In this document: in pieces, positions 1-8,829 of the stretch
Numbering within the stretch: position 1 is the stretch's first letter
How the letters are laid out: each line of letters opens with the position of its first letter
NCBI GenBank assembly: GCA_022711655.1
Contig: JAKLEM010000007.1
Span: forward strand, 1-64,000
From: Candidatus Auribacterota bacterium
Lineage (GTDB): Bacteria; Auribacterota; Ancaeobacteria; Ancaeobacterales; Ancaeobacteraceae
Direction: 5' to 3'
DNA length: 64,000 nt
Notes under the pieces: generated by a model
Told to the model about the DNA's origin: nothing
Seen by the model: only the letters and a program-made list of their open reading frames with translations
Databases searched by the model: none
Translations under genes and position numbers: made by a program

Positions 1-36
1 CAGGCATACGACAACCATCAGAAGATATTTCCTCAT
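1..36 (-). CDS. N-terminus of a secreted or membrane protein (partial)
   Basis: Only the first 12 codons (MRKYLLMVVVCL) lie in the window; the rest runs off the left edge. A strong ribosome binding site (AGGAGGGG) sits 5-6 nt before the ATG, and a good promoter lies about 75 nt upstream. The basic start followed by a hydrophobic run looks like a signal peptide or lipoprotein signal. The product cannot be identified. Confidence 0.7.
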   Translation of the reverse strand, partial: MRKYLLMVVVCL

Positions 37-111
37 GTGCGCCCCTCCTATCAGGTCGGTAAATTACGTTCTATAGCAGCCAACCGGCCAACAGCCAGTT
101 TATTGGAGAAT

Positions 112-140
112 AGTATATAGGTATTTCGATAAGATTTCAA
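112..140 (-). promoter_or_regulatory. Sigma70-type promoter for the partial gene at 1-36
   Basis: On the minus strand TTGAAA (140-135) is followed after exactly 17 nt by TATACT (117-112). Predicted transcription start is near 105, giving a leader of about 70 nt before the ATG at 36. It lies downstream of the GGDEF gene, so the partial gene is probably its own transcription unit. Confidence 0.7.
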
Positions 141-218
141 TCTTTTTCGACATCCGCCTGAGCCTTTACCGCCGCTTGAACGGCATAACCATTCCCATCA
201 TACGATACAGCGGCACCG

Positions 219-1007
219 CTAAGCCGACACCCTGTTCCGCCCCTCCGACTTGGCGCGGTAGCATGCCTCGTCTGCGCGCTTGATGAGACCGTCGCACGAC
301 ATGCCGCTCTCCGTCCCGTCGAAATGGCCGATGCCGACGCTTATCGTCACGCCGGGCCGCAGGGACTGCGATTCTTCGACATAGGCTCGTATCCGTTCCG
401 CCATCGTCCGCGCACCGGCCGGGTCTGTCTCCGGAAGCAGCACGACGAACTCCTCGCCCCCGTACCGAGCAACGATATCCACCTGCCGGGAGAGATGGCG
501 AAACACCACTGCAAGGCCGGTCAGCACCCGGTCGCCTTCGAGATGCCCGTAGGTGTCGTTGTACCGCTTGAAAAGGTCGACGTCGATCATGAGCAGGGAC
601 AGCCGGCGGCGGTATCGTTTGGCCCGCTCCAGCTCCTGCTGGAGCATGATCATGAAATATTTGTGGTTGTACAGCCCGGTCAGACCGTCGTGCGTCGCCT
701 CGCCGAGCAGCTCCTTGTAGTAGCGCTTGCCACGAAAATAGATGAAATTGCCGATTTGGATCTCGAGCTTCCTGTTCGTCCGCACCAGGATATAGATGCA
801 CAACAGGAGGAGGATGGCTGACGCGCACGACGATTCGAACCACGGCAGACAGGCGTATTTCATCAGCGCCATGATGAGCGCCGTATGGGCGGAGAGCAGG
901 ATGCCGACGGCGACCGTCAGCACCAGCATGAACCTCTCTATGACAAGAGCGTCTTTCCTCTTCAACAAAACGCTCTGGTCCGAATCCCTGTTGTCAGTAC
1001 TGCGCAT
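219..1007 (-). CDS. Membrane diguanylate cyclase (GGDEF protein)
   Basis: 262 residues. Two hydrophobic segments (about 27-50 and 61-76) are followed by a short linker and one GGDEF domain. The active-site motif is GGEEF at 183-187, and an inhibitory I-site RQVD (174-177) sits exactly five residues before it, so the enzyme should make c-di-GMP from two GTP and be inhibited by its product. The N-terminal hairpin has no recognisable sensor domain, so the input signal is unknown. The start is supported by GGAGGCGTT before the ATG. It follows the YchF-like gene by 29 nt on the same strand and may be cotranscribed with it. Confidence 0.93.
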   Translation of the reverse strand: MRSTDNRDSDQSVLLKRKDALVIERFMLVLTVAVGILLSAHTALIMALMKYACLPWFESSCASAILLLLCIYILVRTNRKLEIQIGNFIYFRGKRYYKELLGEATHDGLTGLYNHKYFMIMLQQELERAKRYRRRLSLLMIDVDLFKRYNDTYGHLEGDRVLTGLAVVFRHLSRQVDIVARYGGEEFVVLLPETDPAGARTMAERIRAYVEESQSLRPGVTISVGIGHFDGTESGMSCDGLIKRADEACYRAKSEGRNRVSA

Positions 1008-1036
1008 AACGCCTCCGAGGCCGTTCGCGGCGCCGC

Positions 1037-2113
1037 TCAGACGCTGAACCTGAAATTGATGATGTCGCCGTCCTCGACGACGTAATCCTTGCCTTTCAGG
1101 TAGAGCTTTCCCGCTTCCTTGAGCTTCTGCTCGGTGCCGACTGCGACGAGCTCGTCGTAGCGCATCACCTCGGCCCTGATGAAGCCTCTCTCGATATCGG
1201 AATGGATGGCGCGTCCGGCAAGCGGCGCGAGAGAGCCTTTCTTGATCGTCCAGGCCCGCACTTCGTCCTCGCCGACGGTGAAGAAATAGATCAGCCCCAG
1301 CGTCTCGCAGCAGACCCGGCTCAGCTTGTCGATCGCCGGCTCGGTGATCCCGAGGTCTTTCAGGAAGGCGACGCGCTCTTCATCGTTATCGAGCTGCGAT
1401 ATCTCTCCCTCGACCTTCGCGGAAACCTGTATCGCTTTGATGCCGATCGGCCCGAACTTTTCGGAGACCGCCTTGAGGAGCGATTCGTCGCCGATCTTGT
1501 CCTCTCCGATATTCAAGGCGACGACGATGTTCTTGCGTGTCAGGAACGGGTAGCTCGCGAACATCTTGCGCATCTCCTCGTCGAACTCCACGGTCTTGAG
1601 GAACTTCCCGGCGTCGAGGCATTCCTTGAAGCCGAGAAGATATCCCTTTTCCTTCTCTTTCGTCTTGTCCGAATTGCGGACCATCTCCTTGGCGAGCCGC
1701 TCGAGGCGCTTCTCGACAAAGATGAGGTCGTTCAAGATCAGCTCGGCGTTCACCGTCTCGATGTCGCGCATCGGGTCGACGGCGCCGTCGACGTGGAAGA
1801 CCGCCTCGTCGGCAAAGGCGCGCACGACGTGGCAGATCGCGTCGACATCGGCGACCGCGCCGAACGCCTCGCCGCTGGCGATAGACTCCTTCTCGATCTT
1901 CGGCAGGACGACGAACTCGATGGCTGCCGGCACCGACTTCTTGGGCTTGTACATCCCGACGAGCTTATCAAAGCGCGGGTCGCGCACTTTCGCGATACCG
2001 ACCGCGCCCCCTTTGGCCGACTTACCTTTCGCCGCCGCAACGTTCCCGCCGGTCAACAGCTGGAACAGCGACTTTTTCCCGACCTGCGGCAACCCGATGA
2101 TCCCTATCTGCAT
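1037..2113 (-). CDS. YchF/Obg-family P-loop protein with degenerate G motifs
   Basis: 358 residues, matching YchF in length and order: N-terminal G domain, helical insert, and C-terminal TGS-like (DUF933) domain ending DGDIINFRFSV. YchF proteins bind ATP or GTP and associate with ribosomes. Here the P-loop is GLPQVGKKS (7-15), so Lys14 replaces the Ser/Thr that coordinates magnesium. The G3 segment, normally DxAG, reads VVLPKIE (68-74). The YchF specificity motif survives as NIGE. It may bind nucleotide without normal hydrolysis. The ATG has AAGGAAGAG upstream and lies 13 nt after the flavodoxin stop, so the two genes probably form an operon. Confidence 0.85.
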   Translation of the reverse strand: MQIGIIGLPQVGKKSLFQLLTGGNVAAAKGKSAKGGAVGIAKVRDPRFDKLVGMYKPKKSVPAAIEFVVLPKIEKESIASGEAFGAVADVDAICHVVRAFADEAVFHVDGAVDPMRDIETVNAELILNDLIFVEKRLERLAKEMVRNSDKTKEKEKGYLLGFKECLDAGKFLKTVEFDEEMRKMFASYPFLTRKNIVVALNIGEDKIGDESLLKAVSEKFGPIGIKAIQVSAKVEGEISQLDNDEERVAFLKDLGITEPAIDKLSRVCCETLGLIYFFTVGEDEVRAWTIKKGSLAPLAGRAIHSDIERGFIRAEVMRYDELVAVGTEQKLKEAGKLYLKGKDYVVEDGDIINFRFSV

Positions 2114-2126
2114 ATCTCTTCCTTTC

Positions 2127-2720
2127 TCACCCTTTGGCGATCTTTTTTCCGAACGCCGCAGCCTTGCGGCGGATCTCCTGTTTGCCCCTGATATCTCCCG
2201 ACACTCCCGCGTTGGGAACGCGGAGCGAATAGAACTTCATCCCGGTATACTCCGCCGTCAGGCGGAACGGTTTTTCCAGTGCGTCAAAGCCGGCACCCTC
2301 GTATGCGCTGGCGATGACGCCGAACGTCTTCCCGGCGAGCGGCGTTTGCATCGTCCCCGCCGCGTTGTCCCACTTATAGAGCGAGAACATCCGGTCGAAC
2401 ACCGTCTTCAGCTGGGCGCTCGCCGAGAAAAAATAGAGGGGCGTCGCCATGATGATCGCGTCTGCTTTTGCCATCTTCGCCAGCGCCGCGCTCGCATCGT
2501 CCCGGATCACGCACGCGTAAGCTTCCAGTTTCTGGCACGCCCGGCAGGACGTGCACCCGGCAGACCTGAACTCACGCGCCGCAACGCGCACGACCTCGAC
2601 CTCCGCCCCCTGCGCCCGAGCCCCCTCGGCGAACCACCCGGCGAGCGTATCCGTGTTGCCGTCTCGCACCGGGCTGCCGGCGAGGACCAGTATCTTTCTC
2701 GGCAAACGCTTTATCGCCAT
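2127..2720 (-). CDS. Flavodoxin-like NAD(P)H-dependent FMN reductase
   Basis: 197 residues from the ATG at 2720; an in-frame ATG at 2783 would add 21 unlikely residues and run into the pyruvate kinase end. The start KILVLAGSPVRDGNTD is the FMN-phosphate loop of the flavodoxin_2/NADPH-dependent FMN reductase family. A CTSCRAC cysteine cluster follows, typical of iron-sulfur flavoproteins and related reductases of anaerobes. Probable cytoplasmic electron transfer or quinone/nitro reduction; the substrate is unknown. It is the middle gene of a minus-strand run pyk, flavodoxin, ychF-like. Confidence 0.85.
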   Translation of the reverse strand: MAIKRLPRKILVLAGSPVRDGNTDTLAGWFAEGARAQGAEVEVVRVAAREFRSAGCTSCRACQKLEAYACVIRDDASAALAKMAKADAIIMATPLYFFSASAQLKTVFDRMFSLYKWDNAAGTMQTPLAGKTFGVIASAYEGAGFDALEKPFRLTAEYTGMKFYSLRVPNAGVSGDIRGKQEIRRKAAAFGKKIAKG

Positions 2721-2775
2721 AAGGATACCTGTTGCATTACATGCCGCCGTTGGCGAAAACGACATTGACCGTCGG

Positions 2776-3825
2776 CTACTCAATCCTTGCCGGGGGGATC
2801 TTTGTTACTGAGCGCCGGTGCTTTTCCGTGTAACCGACGATCCTGCCCATCATGTCTACGCATTCCGAGGGATAGGCGCCGGCCGCGGTCTCCGCTGAGA
2901 GCATCACGTAGTCGGTCCCGTCGAGGATGGCGTTGGCGACGTCGGTGACCTCGGCTCGCGTCGGGGTGCGATGCTCGGTCATGCTCTCAAGCATTTGCGT
3001 CGCGGTGATGACAAATTTCCCCGCACAATTACATTTCCTGATGATCTCTTTCTGGACGATCGGCACCTCGTACACGGGTATGGCGACACCCATGTCGCCC
3101 CGGGCGACCATGATGCCGTCGCACACGCGCACGATCGAGTCGATATTCCTGATGCCGTCGCGGTTCTCGATCTTCGCGATCACCCCGAACCCGAGGCCGC
3201 CGTCGGGCATATAGTCCCTCAACGCGCGGATGTCGGCAGCCGTCCTGACAAACGACTGTGCGATGAAATCCACCCGGTGTGCAACGCAGAAATCGAGGTC
3301 TTGGCGGTCCTTCGGCGTCAGCCCGGTAAAGTCGATCTTGAGGCCCGGCATGTTGATCCCCTTGCGCTCCTTGATAGCGCCGGGCACGACCACACGCGCC
3401 TTCAGCCTTCCCTTGTCGCACCCTTCGGCCGCCAAAGCGATATTCCCGTCATCGATGAAGATCAGTTGCCCCCGGGCGATCCGGTCGAGCGGCCCGGCAT
3501 AATCGAACGGGATACTGTTGCATGAGCCCGCGATCCCCTCCGGCGCCAGCCAAACGATCTGGCCTTTCTTCACGGCGATCGGCCGCCCCCCTTTCAACCT
3601 CCCGATCCTGATACGGTACCCTTCGAGATCTCCGAGGATCTTGACATGCCGGCGGAAGCGCCGGTTGAGCTCGCGCACCTTTCGTATCCGCCGCAGGTGC
3701 TCTTCGTGCGATCCGTGAGAGAAATTCAACCTGGCCACGTCCATCCCGGCGCGCATCATCTCCCGCAGGACGCCGCTCCGGTCGGAAGCGGGACCCAGCG
3801 TGCAAATTATCTTCGCCTTTGACAT
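2776..3825 (-). CDS. pyk: Pyruvate kinase, short form lacking the C-terminal domain
   Basis: 349 residues from the ATG at 3825 (AGGAGAG upstream); bacterial enzymes usually have about 470-590. Visible family blocks: [18 protein letters not shown], the catalytic-lysine block [27 protein letters not shown] and [11 protein letters not shown]. The B domain is present, but the protein ends right after the TIM barrel, so the C-terminal domain that carries allosteric sites and much of the dimer interface is missing. The usual DTKGPEIRTG block reads [10 protein letters not shown], losing the Lys and Pro. It should convert PEP and ADP to pyruvate and ATP, but regulation must differ from the standard enzyme. 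Confidence 0.88.
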   Translation of the reverse strand: MSKAKIICTLGPASDRSGVLREMMRAGMDVARLNFSHGSHEEHLRRIRKVRELNRRFRRHVKILGDLEGYRIRIGRLKGGRPIAVKKGQIVWLAPEGIAGSCNSIPFDYAGPLDRIARGQLIFIDDGNIALAAEGCDKGRLKARVVVPGAIKERKGINMPGLKIDFTGLTPKDRQDLDFCVAHRVDFIAQSFVRTAADIRALRDYMPDGGLGFGVIAKIENRDGIRNIDSIVRVCDGIMVARGDMGVAIPVYEVPIVQKEIIRKCNCAGKFVITATQMLESMTEHRTPTRAEVTDVANAILDGTDYVMLSAETAAGAYPSECVDMMGRIVGYTEKHRRSVTKIPPARIE

Positions 3826-3880
3826 ATCGTCCGCTCTCCTATCATGCTCAGGCGGCATACCGGCCTCACAGAGCCGGGGA

Positions 3881-4948
3881 TCACACCTCGATCAATTCGT
3901 ACTCAAGGCTCCCCAATCCAAGCTCCTGCGCATATTCGAGCTGCTTCATGCCGTTCTGCTCCGGGTGGACCTCCCTGAAGATGTCCTTTCCGCACGCCCT
4001 GTTCACCAGATCCATGCTCGCCTTGTCGATACTCACCGGATCGCGCGACGCGAGGATGCCGATGTCGGGGGCGATCCGCGGATTCTCTCCTCCCCAGCAA
4101 TCGCACTCCTGGTTGATCCTGACGGCGAAATTGATAAACCCCGATCTCCGCTCTTTGCCGCGCAACGCGGCATACGCATACTCGACCATCTTGAACTGGC
4201 ACGCGTCGCCCGCCGTGAGGTCGACGAACAATGCCATGGCGGGACAAACACCTACGCAGCTTCCGCAGCCGATGCACGTTTCTTTCGACAGGGCGCATTT
4301 CCCGTCCGTGACGCGCACCGCGCCGACCGGGCAGATCTTCTCGCATTCGCCGCATCCGATACATTTATCCTCGTAGAAGACCGGCGTGACGTCGTTGTGC
4401 TGCATCAGCTTTCCTTCCCGCGTCGCGCACCCCATCCCGAGGTTTTTCAGCGCGCCGCCGAAGCCGGTGATCATATGCCCCTTGAAATGGGTTATCGCGA
4501 CAAGCGCGTCCGCATCGGCAAAGAGACGGGCGATCTTCGCCGTCGCGACGAATTTCTTGTTTATGACGACATCTGCCGTGTTCTCTTTGACCGTGTCGTC
4601 CGGAACGGCTATTTCCACGCAGGTCGCCTGCGGGGTGAAGCCGTGGTCATGAGCAAGCGCTATGTGATCCCTCGCATTTGTCCGCCTGCCTTTGTACAGC
4701 GTATTCGCGTCGGCGAGGAACGCCGTCGCCCCGCGGGCCGTGATCGCGCCGCAAATGATCCGCGCATACCGGGGATCGACAAAGCCGGTGCTCCCCTCCT
4801 CGCCGAAATGGATCTTTGCCGCAACCTTTTGATCCTTGCCTATAAAATCCAGCACCTTGCTTGACTGGAGCAACGTGCGAAGCTTATCGCTGACGGCCGT
4901 CACATCGGCATTGTCTTTTATCGCAGTGAAATAGACTTTGCTTTTCAT
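3881..4948 (-). CDS. DUF362 protein with two 4Fe-4S ferredoxin clusters
   Basis: 355 residues. DUF362 sequence occupies most of the protein (start [46 protein letters not shown]). A dicluster ferredoxin is inserted around residues 180-235, with [12 protein letters not shown] and [12 protein letters not shown]. It is predicted to be a cytoplasmic iron-sulfur protein with an uncertain redox role; such proteins are common in anaerobes. No partner oxidoreductase lies beside it. It reads in the same direction as pyk downstream, with a 55 nt gap. Confidence 0.9.
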   Translation of the reverse strand: MKSKVYFTAIKDNADVTAVSDKLRTLLQSSKVLDFIGKDQKVAAKIHFGEEGSTGFVDPRYARIICGAITARGATAFLADANTLYKGRRTNARDHIALAHDHGFTPQATCVEIAVPDDTVKENTADVVINKKFVATAKIARLFADADALVAITHFKGHMITGFGGALKNLGMGCATREGKLMQHNDVTPVFYEDKCIGCGECEKICPVGAVRVTDGKCALSKETCIGCGSCVGVCPAMALFVDLTAGDACQFKMVEYAYAALRGKERRSGFINFAVRINQECDCWGGENPRIAPDIGILASRDPVSIDKASMDLVNRACGKDIFREVHPEQNGMKQLEYAQELGLGSLEYELIEV

Positions 4949-4964
4949 AGGGTAATCCTACCTT

Positions 4965-5642
4965 TCATTCACCCGTGTCTGACAGGAATTCCACCGCGCC
5001 GGTATCGAGGTCGTAGTAGGCGCCGACTATCTTGAGCTTCTTTTCGGCCACAAGCCGAGAGAGCACCGGCTCGGTATAGGCGAGCTGTCCGCACACCATC
5101 CGCACGTTCGCCTTGACGGCCCTCTCGACGGTATCGCCGGCGGCGCCCTGCGCCTCCGCAACGGCGGGGGCTATGCGGGCAAGAACATCGTTGATATGTC
5201 CTTCCAGCCTCGTTCCGTCGACCGCCGCCTCGACCGCGCCGCACCGCTTGTGCCCGAGGACGACGATCAGTCCGACGCCCAGATGTTCGGCGGCGTACTC
5301 AAGGCTTGCGATCTCGTAATCGCCCGCGATATTACCGGCATCGCGCACCACGAACAGGTCGCCTATACCCCGGTCGAATATGATCTCGACGGGGACGCGC
5401 GAGTCGGAGCACCCGAGGACAGCGGCGAACGGATGCTGTTTGGCCGCAACCGCTTTCATCCGTACAGCGGCGCGGCCGGGTTCCTGAGACCCGCCGGCGA
5501 CAAACGCCTTATTCCCCGTCTTAAGCAAGAGCAGCGCCTCCTCGGCGCCGACCGCAGAAAGATCCTGATGATCAGGGGTCGCTGCACTCACGCAGGCGCA
5601 CAGGGCCAGGATAGCGACTAACGCATATGCCATTCTCTTCAC
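4965..5642 (-). CDS. Exported beta-class carbonic anhydrase
   Basis: 225 residues from the GTG at 5642, which has GGGAGG six nt upstream; an ATG nine nt later is the alternative. The N-terminus is hydrophobic (ALVAILALCACVSA), either a cleaved signal peptide or a lipoprotein signal with LCAC as lipobox. The mature part carries the zinc ligands of beta carbonic anhydrases: CSDSR (Cys and Asp) and GHKRCG (His and Cys). It interconverts carbon dioxide and bicarbonate, here probably outside the cytoplasm. It starts 39 nt after the glycogen phosphorylase stop and is probably cotranscribed with it. Confidence 0.93.
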   Translation of the reverse strand: MKRMAYALVAILALCACVSAATPDHQDLSAVGAEEALLLLKTGNKAFVAGGSQEPGRAAVRMKAVAAKQHPFAAVLGCSDSRVPVEIIFDRGIGDLFVVRDAGNIAGDYEIASLEYAAEHLGVGLIVVLGHKRCGAVEAAVDGTRLEGHINDVLARIAPAVAEAQGAAGDTVERAVKANVRMVCGQLAYTEPVLSRLVAEKKLKIVGAYYDLDTGAVEFLSDTGE

Positions 5643-5680
5643 GATCTGCCTCCCGTCCTTGGTTATTCCATGTCTACGTC

Positions 5681-8179
5681 TCACGCATCCAGCGGCTTCG
5701 CATCCCAGATCTGCCGGCAATAGTCGCGTATCGAGCGGTCCGAAGAGAACTTTCCCATCCGCGCAGTATTTACGATGGAGCAGCGGGTCCAGGCGCGCCG
5801 GTCGCGCCAGAGGGCGCTCACGCGGCCCTGGCACGCGATATACGGGCGGTAGTCCGCCAGCAGCATGTAGGGATCGTCGCAAAGCAGGTTGTCGACGATC
5901 GGACGGAACAGCTCGCGGTCGCCTCCGGCCAGGGCGCCGGAGCCGATAAAGTCGATGACCGCGCGCAGCTCCGCGTCGCGCTCGCATATTTCGCGCGGCC
6001 GGTAACCGGCCCGTTTTTTCTCCTCCACTTGCGCCGCGGTGAGGCCGAACAGGAAAAAGTTCTCCTCGCCGACCTCTTCACGTATCTCGACGTTAGCCCC
6101 GTCGAGCGTGCCGATCGTCAGCGCCCCGTTCAGCGAAAACTTCATATTGCCGGTTCCCGACGCCTCCTTGCCCGCGGTGGAGATCTGCTCGGACAGGTCC
6201 GCAGCCGAGTAGATCTGCTGCGCGTTCTGCACGTTGAAGTCGGGGAAGAAAGCGACGGCGAGCCGGCCCTTCACGACTGGATCGTTGTTCACGACGGCGG
6301 CGACGGAGGTGATGAGCTTGATGATGCGCTTCGCCATGAAATACCCCGGCGCCGCCTTGCCGCCGAACACGAAGGCGCGAGGGACGATATCCGCGTTCGG
6401 GTCGTGCTTCAGCGCGAGGTACAGCGTGAGGATGTGCAGGACGTTCAGGTGCTGGCGCTTGTATTCGTGGATCCGCTTGCACTGCACGTCAAACATCGCC
6501 GAGGTGTCGAGCCTGACGCCTGTCCGCTCCTCGATAACGGCGGCAAGGCGCATCTTGCACCCCAGCTTGACCCCCTGCCATTGCTTCTGGAACTCCGGGT
6601 CGTCCGCGAACGCCTCGAGCTTTCTCAGTTGGTCGAGGTCCTTCAGCCAGCCGTCGCCGGCATATCGCGTGATGAGCTGAGCCAGCCCGGGGTTGCTGAC
6701 GGCGACAAAACGCCGCGGGGTGACCCCGTTGGTCACGTTGCAGAACTTCTCCGGCCACATCTCGGCGAAGTCGCTCATAACCAGTTTTTTCAGGAGCTCG
6801 GAGTGGAGCCTTGCGACGCCGTTGATACGGTGGCTGCCGACGGCGGCCAGATGCGCCATCCGCACGTAGCGGCAGCCGCGCTCGTCGATGAGCGACATGC
6901 GCCCGACGCGCGCATCGTCGCCGGGAAAGCGCTCGCGCACCTCGTCGAGAAAACGCCGGTTGATCTCGTAGATGATCTCCAGGTGGCGCGGGAGCAGCCG
7001 GCCGAAAATATCCAGCGGCCAGATCTCCAGCGCCTCGGGGAGCAGCGTGTGGTTGGTGTAGGCGAACGTCCGGCGCGCGGCATTCCACGCCACGTCCCAC
7101 GGGAGCAGGAGCTCGTCGACGAGGAGGCGCATCAACTCGGCGACCGCGACAGACGGGTGCGTGTCGTTGAGCTGTATCGCGAACTGCTCGTGGAACAACT
7201 CGGGTTTCCCCCCGAAATGGAGATAGATGCGCAGCAGGTTCTGCAGCGAGCACGACGTGAAGAAATACTGCTGCTGAAGACGGAGTATCTTGCCCTGGAC
7301 CGGCTCGTCGTTCGGGTAGAGGACTTTGGTGATGTTCTCCGAGGATACTTTATCCTCGACTGCGCGGTAATAATCGCCGTGGTTGAAGAGATTGAAATCG
7401 AACGACTCGACCGCCTCGGCCTTCCACAGCCTGAGCGTACTGCATGAGCCGACGCCGTAGCCGGCGATCGGCGTATCGTAAGGCGTCCCTTTCACGACAG
7501 TGTCCGGTATCCACCGCACGCGAAGGCGGCCTTTTTCGTCTTTCCACCCTTCCGTGCGGCCGCCGAACATCACGTCGAACGCCCGCTCCGGCCTGGCGAC
7601 CTCCCACGGGTTGCCGAGGCGCAGCCACTTGTCGGTGATCTCGGCCTGCCACCCATCACGGATCTCCTGGTCGAAGATACCGAACTCATAGCGGATGCCG
7701 AAACCGATCGCGGGAACCCGAAGCGTCGCGAGCGAGTCCATGTAGCAGGACGCCAGACGCCCGAGGCCTCCGTTGCCCAGCCCGGGATCGCCTTCCTGGT
7801 TGACGATTTCTTCAAGGTCGTAGCCAAGTTCCGACAGCGCCTGCCGGGCGGCGCCGGTTATGCCGAGGTTGAGCAGGTTGTTAGCAAGATGGGGGCCGGG
7901 AAGATATTCGGCAGACAGGTAGCAGACAATGCGGCTCTCCTGCGCGAACCACGCCTCCGCCATCAGGACACTATTATGCAGCAGGCGGTCGCGTACGGTC
8001 ATCGCCAGCGCGGTATAGAGATCGTTCTTTGTCGCCGCGGCAGGGATGCGCCCCATACCGCACGAGAGGTTGTCGAGAAACGACTGCTTGATCGCCTCGA
8101 CGCTCGTCCCGGTCCGAACGTCTCCCGGCGACTGTGCGCAGCCCGCAGCACCGTTCTTGCCATCCTTTGCGCGCGCCAT
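5681..8179 (-). CDS. glgP: Glycogen/alpha-glucan phosphorylase
   Basis: 832 residues, full length for the family. It releases glucose-1-phosphate from glycogen or maltodextrin using phosphate. The pyridoxal-phosphate lysine lies in GTGNMKFSLNGALTIGTLDG, and other family blocks include YLSAEYLPGP, GNGGLGRLASCYMDS, QLNDTHPSVAVAELMR and DVQCKRIHEYKRQ. Two in-frame ATGs lie close together; the one at 8179 is chosen because GGAGG sits six nt before it, while the ATG at 8185 abuts the same site. No other glycogen gene is visible nearby. Confidence 0.96.
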   Translation of the reverse strand: MARAKDGKNGAAGCAQSPGDVRTGTSVEAIKQSFLDNLSCGMGRIPAAATKNDLYTALAMTVRDRLLHNSVLMAEAWFAQESRIVCYLSAEYLPGPHLANNLLNLGITGAARQALSELGYDLEEIVNQEGDPGLGNGGLGRLASCYMDSLATLRVPAIGFGIRYEFGIFDQEIRDGWQAEITDKWLRLGNPWEVARPERAFDVMFGGRTEGWKDEKGRLRVRWIPDTVVKGTPYDTPIAGYGVGSCSTLRLWKAEAVESFDFNLFNHGDYYRAVEDKVSSENITKVLYPNDEPVQGKILRLQQQYFFTSCSLQNLLRIYLHFGGKPELFHEQFAIQLNDTHPSVAVAELMRLLVDELLLPWDVAWNAARRTFAYTNHTLLPEALEIWPLDIFGRLLPRHLEIIYEINRRFLDEVRERFPGDDARVGRMSLIDERGCRYVRMAHLAAVGSHRINGVARLHSELLKKLVMSDFAEMWPEKFCNVTNGVTPRRFVAVSNPGLAQLITRYAGDGWLKDLDQLRKLEAFADDPEFQKQWQGVKLGCKMRLAAVIEERTGVRLDTSAMFDVQCKRIHEYKRQHLNVLHILTLYLALKHDPNADIVPRAFVFGGKAAPGYFMAKRIIKLITSVAAVVNNDPVVKGRLAVAFFPDFNVQNAQQIYSAADLSEQISTAGKEASGTGNMKFSLNGALTIGTLDGANVEIREEVGEENFFLFGLTAAQVEEKKRAGYRPREICERDAELRAVIDFIGSGALAGGDRELFRPIVDNLLCDDPYMLLADYRPYIACQGRVSALWRDRRAWTRCSIVNTARMGKFSSDRSIRDYCRQIWDAKPLDA

Positions 8180-8306
8180 TGTCATCCTCCGCAGTTGTTC
8201 TGAAAAAACGATTACGAAGATCTGCGATACGGCTTACAGGACTGCCAAATCAAAAATGCTCCAATGGACTCTGAGAGGGGCAGGATATCATGCTCCATAA
8301 ATACAT

Positions 8307-8333
8307 CAGGCGGCTGCACATCGCAGCCGCCTG
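8307..8333 (-). terminator. Hairpin terminator after the RRM gene
   Basis: A perfect 11-bp stem (CAGGCGGCTGC and its complement) with a 5-nt loop lies about 35 nt beyond the RRM stop. It is followed on the minus strand by ATGTATTTAT, a weak T-rich tail. It separates the RRM gene from glgP. Confidence 0.7.
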
Positions 8334-8367
8334 ACGTATGTCAAACTCAACGGTACATCGAGACAGC

Positions 8368-8697
8368 TTATCTGCCGCCCCGGTATCCGCCGCCACCGCC
8401 GCCGTACCCGCCACGGCCGCCGCCGCCGAACCCGCCGCGGCCACCGCCGCCTTCGGTCTTCGGACGAGCTTCGTTGACGTTAACCGCTCTGCCCTTCAGG
8501 TCCTTCCCGTTCATCCCATCGATCGCAGCCTGAGCTTCGGCCTGCGCGGACATTTCAACGAAACCGAACCCCTTTGAGCGGCCGGTATCCCTGTCCTTGA
8601 TGACAGTGGCAGAATCAACCTGCCCGAAACTTTCGAAAGCCACCCTGAGATCATCATCGGTGACTTCGTATGACAAATTGCCCACATACAGCTTCAT
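8368..8697 (-). CDS. RRM-domain RNA-binding protein with glycine-rich tail
   Basis: 109 residues from the ATG at 8697, which has GAGGAGGGGG upstream. One RNA recognition motif: RNP2 is LYVGNLSY (2-9) and RNP1 is KGFGFVEM in the middle. A Gly/Arg/Tyr-rich C-terminal tail begins around residue 83. Bacterial proteins of this build are typically small RNA chaperones, often induced by cold. The gene has its own promoter and a 5' leader that folds into a hairpin, and a terminator follows it. The role is inferred from family and context only. Confidence 0.92.
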   Translation of the reverse strand: MKLYVGNLSYEVTDDDLRVAFESFGQVDSATVIKDRDTGRSKGFGFVEMSAQAEAQAAIDGMNGKDLKGRAVNVNEARPKTEGGGGRGGFGGGGRGGYGGGGGGYRGGR

Positions 8698-8715
8698 ACT
8701 CCCCCTCCTCGTTTC

Positions 8716-8762
8716 GTACTCCACAAGTTCGCACACAGTCGAACGCTCATTTTTTGGAGTAC
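8716..8762 (-). promoter_or_regulatory. Stem-loop in the 5' leader of the RRM gene
   Basis: GTACTCCA (8716-8723) pairs perfectly with TGGAGTAC (8755-8762), and an inner GTTCG/CGAAC stem extends the hairpin. It lies between the predicted transcription start near 8772 and the ribosome binding site at about 8701-8708, so it could control stability or translation of the mRNA, for example in response to temperature. That role is inference. Confidence 0.55.
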
Positions 8763-8778
8763 AATTACTATGTGCGCT

Positions 8779-8806
8779 ATTATACGCAAATGCGGCAGGA
8801 ATGCAA
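8779..8806 (-). promoter_or_regulatory. Promoter of the RRM gene
   Basis: Minus strand TTGCAT (8806-8801), 16-nt spacer, TATAAT (8784-8779). It predicts a leader of about 75 nt before the ATG at 8697. Confidence 0.75.
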
Positions 8807-8829
8807 CGAAAACTAATGCTTTTGTCCGC

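Noticed and set aside
5627-7447. 606-codon plus-strand open frame opposite glgP
   Set aside because: Antisense shadow; glgP has all phosphorylase motifs in the other strand.
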